Source of the DNA: Gallibacter pasteurianus_A
GTDB lineage: Bacteria > Bacillota > Clostridia > Peptostreptococcales > Anaerovoracaceae
Assembly (NCBI GenBank): GCA_963596005.1
Contig: CAVBJF010000001.1
Span: 186,001 to 250,000, forward strand
Length of the DNA: 64,000 bases
Direction: 5' to 3'
Made by a program: the position numbers and the translations under genes. Shown one piece after another: positions 27,106-33,107 of this stretch (position 1 is the first letter of the stretch; each line of letters opens with the position of its first letter). The notes under the pieces were generated by a model. That model made no database searches, was not told the origin of the DNA, and worked only from the letters and a program-made list of their open reading frames with translations.

Positions 27106-27558
27106 ATGGATACAAAAGAGATAAAGAAGTTGATAAAGCTCCTTGAGGATTCTACGCTGACATATTTGGAGGTTAGCGAGGGCGATAAAAAAATAAAGCT
27201 CAAAAAGCAAAACGAGGCACAGAAGATAGTGCAGGCAGATGTGAGAGCGTTTGACAATGTTTTGACAACAGGAAAAGAGATAGAGCAAAAGCAATCGAGC
27301 AAAGATGTTACTTGCGAGCCTGAGGGCACACCTGTAAAGGCTCCTATGCTTGGTGTGTTTTATAGCAAGCCTTCGCCTGATGATGAACCATATGTGGAAG
27401 TCGGCAAAACCGTTAGCAAGGGAGACACCCTTTGTATTATAGAAGCGATGAAGCTCATGAATGAGATTCCTGCCGAAATAGGAGGTACGATAACAAAAGT
27501 ATGTGCCAATGACGGGGATTTGATAGAGTTTGGACAGGTGCTGTTTTATATCAAATAG
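27106..27558 (+). CDS. accB: Biotin carboxyl carrier protein of acetyl-CoA carboxylase
   Basis: A 150-residue carrier. The N-terminal part is a charged helix, then a variable linker (about 40-75), then the biotinyl domain with Lys116 in EAMKLMNE as the biotin site. GAGGAGAAAAAG precedes the ATG at 27106. A longer frame beginning inside fabF is rejected. Confidence 0.95.
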   Translation: MDTKEIKKLIKLLEDSTLTYLEVSEGDKKIKLKKQNEAQKIVQADVRAFDNVLTTGKEIEQKQSSKDVTCEPEGTPVKAPMLGVFYSKPSPDDEPYVEVGKTVSKGDTLCIIEAMKLMNEIPAEIGGTITKVCANDGDLIEFGQVLFYIK

Positions 27559-27610
27559 GGATATGAATAAGGGCTTTAAAATGTAGGGCATATGGGAGAA
27601 AACGAGGAAT

Positions 27611-28033
27611 ATGGATAGAAAAGAGATTGAAAAGATAATTCCGCACAGAGATTCGATGCTCTTGATAGATGAGGCGGAAATAACAGAGGACAAAAGGGCG
27701 ATAGGCAAGTATACGATAAAGGGAAACGAATGGTTTTTGGATGGACATTTCCCGGGGAATCCCGTTGTGCCGGGTGTCGTACTTTGTGAGATGATGGCAC
27801 AGACATGTTCTGTTCTCTTTAAGGAAATAGATGCAAAAATTGAGGATGCAACACCGATGTTTACAGGACTTAATAATGTTAAATTTAAAAGTCCTGTGAG
27901 AGTCGGCGATGAAATTATATTTGAGTGCGAAATAAACAGAGCAAAGCCGCCCTTTTATTTTGCAAGTGGGAAAGGAAGCGTAAAAGGGAAGCTTTGCGTC
28001 AGCGGAGAGTTTTCGTTTGCGTTAGTCAGATAG
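27611..28033 (+). CDS. fabZ: 3-hydroxyacyl-ACP dehydratase
   Basis: A 140-residue hot-dog-fold dehydratase. His46 in DGHFPGNPVVPG and Glu60 in LCEMMAQ are the active-site pair. Its place between accB and accC is the common one in clostridial and streptococcal fab operons. The stop is two bases before the accC start. Confidence 0.95.
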   Translation: MDRKEIEKIIPHRDSMLLIDEAEITEDKRAIGKYTIKGNEWFLDGHFPGNPVVPGVVLCEMMAQTCSVLFKEIDAKIEDATPMFTGLNNVKFKSPVRVGDEIIFECEINRAKPPFYFASGKGSVKGKLCVSGEFSFALVR

Positions 28034-28035
28034 CT

Positions 28036-29349
28036 ATGTTTTCAAAGATTTTGATTGCCAATCGTGGAGAGATTGCAGTAAGGATAATAAGAGCTTGTAG
28101 GGAAATGGGGATATTGACGGTTGCGGTTTATTCGGAGGCGGACAGAGGCTCACTTCATGTGAGCCTTGCCGATGAGGCAGTCTGCATCGGCAAAGCGCCG
28201 GCTGCGGAGAGCTACCTAAATATGCCGGCGCTGCTGTCCGCCGCAGAGCTGACCGGAGCTGTTGCGATTCACCCGGGATATGGGCTCTTATCAGAAAATG
28301 CCAGGTTTGCACAGATGTGTAAGGAGTGTGGCATAACATTTATAGGCCCGTCGCCTGAGATAATTGCAAAGATGGGCGACAAGGAGCAGGCAAGACAAAC
28401 CATGAAAGAGGCGGGAGTCCCTGTCATAGAGGGAAGTGAGGCATTCACGGATAGAAAAAAGGCAAAGGAATTCGCGAAAAAGATCGGTATGCCTGTCATG
28501 ATCAAGGCAAGGCTTGGTGGCGGCGGCAAAGGGATAAGACTTGTCGAAAAGCTCAGCAGCTTTGATGAGAGCTTTGAAATTGCTTCAAGAGAGGCCTTTG
28601 CCGCATTTGGCGATGGCGCTTTGTATATTGAAAAATACATAAACCCTGCGGCTCATATCGAGATGCAAATATTGGCAGATAAGAGTGGCAGCGTTGTGTG
28701 CATGGGTGAGAGGCAGTGTTCGATACAGCTAAATAACCAAAAGCTGATAGAGGAAACACCTGCACCATGTTTTCCCGAAACTAAAAGACAGGAAATGATG
28801 AAGGCGTCAGTCAAGGCTGCCCGTGCGTGCGGCTATGAAAACGCAGGCACAATAGAATATTTGGTTGACAAGTCAGGCAACTTCTACTTCATGGAGATGA
28901 ATACAAGGCTTCAGGTTGAGCATACCGTGACAGAAATGGTTACAGATAAAGACATCGTAAAGTGGCAGATACGCATAGCGGCGGGAGTTGATCTGGATTT
29001 TTCGCAGGATAGTATTCGCATAAAAGAAAGTGCTATAGAGTGCCGCATAAATGCGAAAACAACCGGCAAAATAAAGACATTGCATTTGCCTGACGGTCCC
29101 GGCATTAGATTTGATACGGCGATGTATCAGGATTATGAAATTCCGCCTTACTACGATTCGATGATAGGCAAGCTCATAGTCAAGGCAGAGACGAGGGAAG
29201 AAGCAATCAGAAAGATGAAAGCATCTCTTTGCGAGCTGATCGTAGAGGGCATAAAAACAAATGTCAGCCAGCAGCTTGAAATTTTATCTGACAAGCGATT
29301 TGTAGACGGTGATTACGACACAAATTTTATGGAGAAATATGAAAAATGA
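28036..29349 (+). CDS. accC: Biotin carboxylase subunit of acetyl-CoA carboxylase
   Basis: A 437-residue ATP-grasp enzyme that carboxylates biotin on AccB. ANRGEIAVRIIRA, HPGYGLLSENA, the glycine loop GGGGKG, EMNTRLQVEHTVTEM and the EYxP-like end of the active site are all present. One odd point: the normally well-conserved segment around E. coli Gln233-His236-Lys238 (QRRHQK) reads QLNNQK here (residues 231-236), so the His equivalent to H236 is Asn234. Start at 28036 is two bases past the fabZ stop. An in-frame ATG inside fabZ is rejected. Confidence 0.94.
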   Translation: MFSKILIANRGEIAVRIIRACREMGILTVAVYSEADRGSLHVSLADEAVCIGKAPAAESYLNMPALLSAAELTGAVAIHPGYGLLSENARFAQMCKECGITFIGPSPEIIAKMGDKEQARQTMKEAGVPVIEGSEAFTDRKKAKEFAKKIGMPVMIKARLGGGGKGIRLVEKLSSFDESFEIASREAFAAFGDGALYIEKYINPAAHIEMQILADKSGSVVCMGERQCSIQLNNQKLIEETPAPCFPETKRQEMMKASVKAARACGYENAGTIEYLVDKSGNFYFMEMNTRLQVEHTVTEMVTDKDIVKWQIRIAAGVDLDFSQDSIRIKESAIECRINAKTTGKIKTLHLPDGPGIRFDTAMYQDYEIPPYYDSMIGKLIVKAETREEAIRKMKASLCELIVEGIKTNVSQQLEILSDKRFVDGDYDTNFMEKYEK

Positions 29350-30248
29350 TAAAGCCAAATCTTTTTAAAAAGCCTCAAAACAAGCTTGAGGGTAGCGATG
29401 AATATGTAAAGGTACATGCGCACGCTGTAAAGGGAAAGCAAAAAGCGGGTAAGGTAGAAATTCCCGATGCGCTTTGTGTGCTATGCCCGTCATGCAAAAA
29501 AACTGTATTCAGGGAGGACTTAGAAAACAATAAATCAGTCTGCCCTTTGTGCGGACATCACTTTGCTATATCACCGAGAAAAAGGATAGAAGAGATAGTG
29601 GATGATGGCACATTTCTTGAGCTTGACGGCGAGCTTAAATCCATAAATTTAATTGATTTCCCCGGCTATGATAAAAAGCTGAGAAAGGCAGAGAGCACTT
29701 CAGGAGAAAACGAGGCCGTCTTATGCGGTACATGCAGGATCAAAGGCATTGAAACCTGCATATTTGTAATGAATAAGGATTTTATGATGGGAAGCATGGG
29801 CGTTATTGTAGGGGAAAAGATAACGAGGCTTTTTGAATATGCAACGCAAAAGAGATTGCCCGTCGTAGGCTACAGCGTTTCGGGCGGTGCGAGAATGCAG
29901 GAAGGCATACTTTCCCTCATGCAGATGGCAAAGACAAGCGGGGTTGTCAAAAAGCACAGCGACGCCGGACTTTTGTATATCGCAATTTTAACAGACCCGA
30001 CAACAGGAGGTGTGACAGCAAGCTTTGCGATGGAGGCAGACATCACGCTTGCAGAACCCGGAGCGCTCATAGGCTTTGCAGGACCAAGAGTTATAGAGCA
30101 AACATTATTGCAAAGACTGCCTAAGGGCTTTCAGAGAGCTGAGTTTGTGCTTGAAACAGGATTTTTAGATGCGATAGTAGACAGAAGAGAGCAACGAAGA
30201 TATCTCGGCAAAATTTTGGGATTGCACTGCGAGGAGGCGGATATCTAA
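29346..30248 (+). CDS. accD: Acetyl-CoA carboxylase carboxyltransferase, beta subunit
   Basis: A 300-residue crotonase-fold subunit that, with AccA, moves the carboxyl group from biotin to acetyl-CoA. An N-terminal four-cysteine zinc ribbon (CPSC at 47-50 and CPLC at 66-69) precedes the catalytic domain with SVSGGARMQEG and PTTGGVTASFA. Overlaps accC by four bases (ATGA) and accA by one. Confidence 0.95.
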   Translation: MIKPNLFKKPQNKLEGSDEYVKVHAHAVKGKQKAGKVEIPDALCVLCPSCKKTVFREDLENNKSVCPLCGHHFAISPRKRIEEIVDDGTFLELDGELKSINLIDFPGYDKKLRKAESTSGENEAVLCGTCRIKGIETCIFVMNKDFMMGSMGVIVGEKITRLFEYATQKRLPVVGYSVSGGARMQEGILSLMQMAKTSGVVKKHSDAGLLYIAILTDPTTGGVTASFAMEADITLAEPGALIGFAGPRVIEQTLLQRLPKGFQRAEFVLETGFLDAIVDRREQRRYLGKILGLHCEEADI

Positions 30249-31036
30249 TGGAAGCATATCAGAGAGTTTTAAACAGCAGAGCCAAAGGCAGGCTAACTGC
30301 TCAGGATTATATAGATAATTTCATAATAGATTTTACGGAGCTGCACGGCGACAGGCGTTTTGGTGACGACAAGGCGATCGTGGCAGGAATAGGAAAGCTA
30401 AAAAATATGCCGATTACTGTTGTTGCACAGGCAAAGGGCAGAAGTGCCAAGGAGCGAGGGATAAGAAATTCGGGCTCACCCCATCCTGAGGGCTACAGGA
30501 AAGCGCTTCGTCTGATGAAGCAGGCAGAAAAATTTAAAAGACCGATCCTGTGCATCGTTGACACCTCGGGAGCATATCCCGGGATAGAAGCGGAAAAAAG
30601 AGGGCAGGGACAGGCGATAGCCGAAAATCTATACGAGATGATGACGCTAAAAACTCCGATAATAAGCCTATTTGTCGGAGAGGGAGGCTCAGGCGGAGCG
30701 CTTGCACTTGCTGTTGCCGACAAGGTTTTTATGCTTGAAAATGCTTTTTATTCGGTCATTTCACCTGAAGGTTGTGCGAGCATACTTTGGAAGAATGTAA
30801 AGAAAAAAAAGGAAGCCGCAGAGGCACTGAAACTCACGGCGGATGATTTATATGAGCTTGGCGCTACAGACAAGGTGATAAGGGAAACAGATTTTGACGA
30901 AAATGAAAAGTTTAGAAACATATATGCAATGCTCGAAGATCTTTTGTACGGGGAATTTACAAAGCTAAAAACCTTAAGTGAGGCGGAGCTTCTTGAGGAT
31001 AGATACGAAAAATTCAGAAAAATCGGTCGTCTGTAA
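30248..31036 (+). CDS. accA: Acetyl-CoA carboxylase carboxyltransferase, alpha subunit
   Basis: A 262-residue partner of AccD, shorter than the ~320-residue E. coli form, as in streptococci and many Firmicutes where the N-terminal part is reduced. ELHGDRRFGDDKAI, DTSGAYPGIEAE, GEGGSGGALALA and SPEGCASILWK are present. Last gene of the operon. Confidence 0.95.
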   Translation: MEAYQRVLNSRAKGRLTAQDYIDNFIIDFTELHGDRRFGDDKAIVAGIGKLKNMPITVVAQAKGRSAKERGIRNSGSPHPEGYRKALRLMKQAEKFKRPILCIVDTSGAYPGIEAEKRGQGQAIAENLYEMMTLKTPIISLFVGEGGSGGALALAVADKVFMLENAFYSVISPEGCASILWKNVKKKKEAAEALKLTADDLYELGATDKVIRETDFDENEKFRNIYAMLEDLLYGEFTKLKTLSEAELLEDRYEKFRKIGRL

Positions 31037-31082
31037 TATAGCTATATATAATAAAAGCAAAAATGTAAAAACGTAAAACGTA

Positions 31083-31140
31083 AAAACAGCCATCATCGGG
31101 GGTTTTAAGTATACCGCCACGGTAATAGCTGTTTTATAAT
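31083..31140. terminator. Structured terminator between convergent accA and HD gene
   Basis: An 8-bp stem AAAACAGC (31083-31090) / GCTGTTTT (31128-31135) closes a 37-nt loop that contains a perfect TACCG-CCA-CGGTA hairpin (31112-31124). T-rich tails exist on both strands, so it may serve both directions. Confidence 0.55.
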
Positions 31141-31150
31141 TTATTACATG

Positions 31151-31729
31151 TTATGCTTTTTGTTCCGCCTCATAAAATTGCATAGCCTTGATTGTTCTTT
31201 CGAATAAATCGTCAAGTTCCCAGCCGAGGTTTTCTGCACCTTTTTCTATAACATCTCTGCTGCAACCGGCGGCAAATTTTTTATCCTTAAATTTCTTTTT
31301 TAATGATTTTACCTTTAGACCGTCGCAATTTTTTTCGGGACGCATAAGCGCATAGGCGCCAATCAGACCGGTCAATTCGTCGACTGCATATAAAACTTTT
31401 TCCATTTGAAGAGTTGGCTCTATATCGCAAACAAGTCCGTAGCCGTGCGATTGTACGGCATGGATCAGCTCGTCGCTTGCTCCGCCTTCTTTAAGAAGCT
31501 CAGGGGCTTTTAGACAGTGTTGCTCAGGCCACATCTCAAAATCAATATCGTGCAAAAGCCCAACAATTCTCCAAAAGTCCTCTTCATCGCCATATCCGAG
31601 CTCTTTTGCAAAATATGCCATAGCAGATGAAACTGTTTCGGCATGCTGAATATGAAAAGGCTCCTTGTTGTATTTTGCGAGAAGCTCATGCGCTTGCTCG
31701 ATAGTCAAATTCGCATTTAAATTACTCAT
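31151..31729 (-). CDS. HD-domain protein, putative phosphohydrolase
   Basis: A 192-residue single HD-domain protein. His in HIQHAETVSS and the HD pair in VGLLHDIDFEMW are the metal ligands, followed by a His in the AVQSHGYG segment. Such stand-alone HD proteins hydrolyse nucleotides or other phosphoesters; the substrate is unknown. ATG at 31729 is preferred, with AAGGAGA upstream; an in-frame ATG at 31822 would add a leader-derived hydrophobic and basic extension and is rejected. Confidence 0.82.
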   Translation of the reverse strand: MSNLNANLTIEQAHELLAKYNKEPFHIQHAETVSSAMAYFAKELGYGDEEDFWRIVGLLHDIDFEMWPEQHCLKAPELLKEGGASDELIHAVQSHGYGLVCDIEPTLQMEKVLYAVDELTGLIGAYALMRPEKNCDGLKVKSLKKKFKDKKFAAGCSRDVIEKGAENLGWELDDLFERTIKAMQFYEAEQKA

Positions 31730-31815
31730 AATATAAGTCTCCTTCCTTCTTGATATCAGTCTCATTATACTACCTGCGATATCACAAAACAACAGCGAAA
31801 AAAACAAAGAACACC

Positions 31816-31844
31816 TTGACACGCAAGGGTGTTGATGATAAACT
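31816..31844 (+). promoter_or_regulatory. Promoter of tRNA-Lys
   Basis: TTGACA (31816-31821), a 17-bp spacer and TAAACT (31839-31844). The start site near 31851 is about 19 bases ahead of the mature tRNA. Confidence 0.75.
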
Positions 31845-31869
31845 TGTTAATGCGTTACACGAGGAATAT

Positions 31870-31945
31870 GCACCATTAGCTCAGCTGGCAGAGCACCTGA
31901 CTCTTAATCAGGGTGTCCGGGGTTCGAACCCCCGATGGTGTACCA
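31870..31945 (+). tRNA. tRNA-Lys (anticodon CTT)
   Basis: A 76-nt cloverleaf: acceptor GCACCAT/ATGGTGT with a terminal G-U pair, D-arm TAGCTCAGCTGGCAGAGCA, anticodon stem CCTGA/TCAGG with loop CTCTTAA (anticodon CTT), T-arm CCGGGGTTCGAACCCCCG (allowing end pairing) and encoded CCA. Its 3' half is the attachment site of a decayed element, and a partial copy lies 1125 bp downstream. Confidence 0.96.
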
Positions 31946-31982
31946 TTAAAAACCCGCTATTTTAAACGATAGCGGGCCTTTT
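31894..31982 (+). repeat. attL-like 89-bp direct repeat (tRNA-Lys 3' half plus terminator)
   Basis: Matches 33019-33107 at 88 of 89 positions; the single difference is C at 31967 against T at 33092, in the terminator loop. Confidence 0.92.
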
Positions 31983-31986
31983 ATTT
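31953..31986 (+). terminator. Terminator of tRNA-Lys
   Basis: CCCGCTAT (31953-31960) pairs with ATAGCGGG (31969-31976), followed by CCTTTTATTTTT. Confidence 0.92.
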
Positions 31987-32038
31987 TTCTTTTTTGGTAT
32001 GGATATATGCCATCTTTTACCGTGTTTTGCCGTTCAAG

Positions 32039-32059
32039 TGTGGCAAAAAGTGTGGCAAA
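32039..32059 (+). repeat. Paired TGTGGCAAA repeats, possible integrase arm sites (left end)
   Basis: TGTGGCAAA at 32039-32047 and 32051-32059, 12 bp apart, lie 57 bp inside the left att repeat. The same pair occurs near the right end (32965-32985). Confidence 0.5.
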
Positions 32060-32060
32060 A

Positions 32061-32207
32061 TTATTCGGGCTTGCTCTTTGGATTTCCTACATTCTCTTCG
32101 CCTTTTTCGTTTCCGTTAGGTAAATAGGGTAGGCCGTATACAATCGAGCGAGCAAAAGCCTTTCCGCTTGCGAGATATTTTTGGAGCTCGCTCAAATTTA
32201 TATACAT
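32061..32207 (-). CDS. Excisionase-like small DNA-binding protein (probably decayed)
   Basis: A 48-residue frame starting MYINLSELQKYLASGKAF and continuing IVYGLPYLPNGNEK. This resembles the start of the small helix-turn-helix proteins of Firmicutes phages and integrative elements that act as excisionases or regulators. The part after PNGN is Glu/Asn/Lys-rich and short, so the C-terminus appears lost. No clear ribosome site precedes the ATG at 32207, and the frame remains open upstream into the overlapping XRE pseudogene, so it may once have been longer. Assignment is tentative. Confidence 0.35.
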   Translation of the reverse strand: MYINLSELQKYLASGKAFARSIVYGLPYLPNGNEKGEENVGNPKSKPE

Positions 32208-32448
32208 CCCGCCGCCAACAGCTTGGCTTAATTGCTCTTTGAATTTTCTTTTTCCATTCGTCGCAACCTCTTAATAATTCATCTATCGAGACTCCTAAAT
32301 AGTTGGAGAGAGCACACAAGGCAGAAACTGATGGTAAGTACTGCTTTCACTTATAAACTACACCCCTACTGAGCCCGATGTCTTTTTCAAGCTGTGCAAA
32401 GACAATGCCCTTTTCTGTAGTTATTTTTTTTAGATTTTCAAAAAACAT
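32116..32448 (-). pseudogene. XRE-family repressor with in-frame nonsense codon
   Basis: From ATG at 32448 (after AAAAGGA) the frame gives a Cro/CI-type helix-turn-helix start, MFFENLKKITTEKG, with QLEKDIGLSRGVVYK, then TGA at codon 34 (plus 32347-32349), then continues LCALSNYLGVSIDELLRG. The second XRE protein of the element has Trp at the position of the stop (RGAVYKWNEY), so a single TGG-to-TGA change explains it. The C-terminal 40 residues after WKKK do not look like the family and overlap the excisionase-like frame. Confidence 0.75.
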
Positions 32449-32468
32449 TTTTTCCTTTTTTATAGCTG

Positions 32469-32497
32469 TTGACAAGTTGCGGAAATAGTTCTATAAT
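32469..32497 (+). promoter_or_regulatory. Consensus promoter toward the intact XRE gene
   Basis: TTGACA (32469-32474), 17 bp, TATAAT (32492-32497): a full consensus. The transcript would begin near 32504 and cross both operator palindromes and the opposing promoter before reaching the gene at 32624. Confidence 0.75.
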
Positions 32498-32535
32498 GCC
32501 AGTACGATTTTAATTTTTGAAGATTGGCAGTTCGT

Positions 32536-32575
32536 GAAGTACTTCCGTTGTCATCTCTATTATACCTAAGTACTT
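32536..32575. promoter_or_regulatory. Operator palindromes GAAGTACTTC / AAGTACTT
   Basis: GAAGTACTTC at 32536-32545 is a perfect 10-bp palindrome and AAGTACTT at 32568-32575 repeats its core, the latter inside the spacer of the minus-strand promoter. A third GAAGTACTTC occurs within the XRE coding region at 32770-32779. Probable binding sites of the element's repressor. Confidence 0.55.
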
Positions 32576-32586
32576 TGGTTTGTCAA
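32559..32586 (-). promoter_or_regulatory. Consensus promoter toward the XRE pseudogene
   Basis: On the minus strand TTGACA (plus 32586-32581), a 16-bp spacer containing AAGTACTT, and TATAAT (plus 32564-32559). It faces the plus-strand promoter, so the two transcripts would overlap by about 50 nt. Confidence 0.7.
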
Positions 32587-32623
32587 CGGTTTTTCTGTAA
32601 GTTTTTTTAAAAAGGAGGGAAAT

Positions 32624-32923
32624 ATGACTTTTTTGGAAAAATTAAAAAAACTGTGCAAGGCTAATAATGTAGCGATTGCAAGGCTTGAGCGTGATATGGG
32701 CTTAAGTAGGGGCGCGGTATATAAATGGAATGAGTACTCGCCCCACACGGAGACATTGATAAAACTATCGAAGTACTTCAATGTACCGATTGAGTACTGG
32801 GCTGGCGATGATGTTAAGACTATCGCAGCACACCACGACGGCGAGGAGTGGACTTTGGAGGAGCTTGCCGAAATAGAGGAATTTAAAAAATATGTAAAAT
32901 CAAAAAGGAAAAAAGGACAATGA
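32624..32923 (+). CDS. XRE-family (Cro/CI-type) transcriptional regulator
   Basis: A 99-residue single-domain regulator with helix-turn-helix NVAIARLERDMGLSRGAVYKW in residues 17-37 and a helical remainder ending in a basic tail. AAGGAGGG lies upstream. It is divergent from, and homologous to, the XRE pseudogene at 32116-32448, in the manner of a phage-type repressor pair. The next short frame overlaps its stop (ATGA). It is the only gene of the remnant that looks intact. Confidence 0.85.
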   Translation: MTFLEKLKKLCKANNVAIARLERDMGLSRGAVYKWNEYSPHTETLIKLSKYFNVPIEYWAGDDVKTIAAHHDGEEWTLEELAEIEEFKKYVKSKRKKGQ

Positions 32924-33003
32924 CAAAGTATGAGCGATTGCTCGCAAAGTACGATAATGATAGATGTGGCAAACGGTGTGGCAAAAAATCGCACAACCGT
33001 TGA
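32920..33003 (+). pseudogene. Truncated frame after XRE gene (possible ImmA-type peptidase stub)
   Basis: ATG at 32920 overlaps the XRE stop. Only 27 codons remain, starting MTKYERLLAKYDND and ending in the TGTGGCAAA repeats. In related elements the gene after the XRE repressor often encodes an ImmA/IrrE-type peptidase with a similar start; deletion would have left this stub. Identity is a guess. Confidence 0.35.
32965..32985 (+). repeat. Paired TGTGGCAAA repeats (right end)
   Basis: TGTGGCAAA at 32965-32973 and 32977-32985, again with 12-bp period and the same orientation as the left pair, 34 bp before the right att repeat. Confidence 0.5.
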
Positions 33004-33018
33004 AATTTAGCCAACTGT

Positions 33019-33107
33019 CACCTGACTCTTAATCAGGGTGTCCGGGGTTCGAACCCCCGATGGTGTACCATTAAAAACCCGCTATTTTAAATGATAGCGG
33101 GCCTTTT
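33019..33107 (+). repeat. attR-like 89-bp direct repeat (partial tRNA-Lys plus terminator)
   Basis: Copy of 31894-31982. It has the anticodon arm, T-arm, acceptor 3' strand, CCA and terminator, but not the 5' half, so it is not a working tRNA. Its last part encodes the C-terminal residues of the AlaX gene on the other strand. Confidence 0.92.

Larger units (their letters stand above)
31894..33107. mobile_element. Decayed integrative element in tRNA-Lys
   Basis: The 89-bp segment spanning the 3' half of tRNA-Lys and its terminator (31894-31982) is repeated at 33019-33107 with one mismatch. The unit between equivalent points is 1125 bp. Such duplications arise when a tyrosine-recombinase element integrates into a tRNA 3' end and restores the tRNA. 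Inside are two opposed XRE regulators, an excisionase-like remnant, repeated operators and paired 9-bp repeats near both ends, but no integrase or cargo. It is a deletion remnant (inference). Confidence 0.8.

Noticed and set aside
33019..33094. Second tRNA-Lys gene
   Set aside because: Only the 3' half of the cloverleaf is present; D-arm and 5' acceptor strand are missing.
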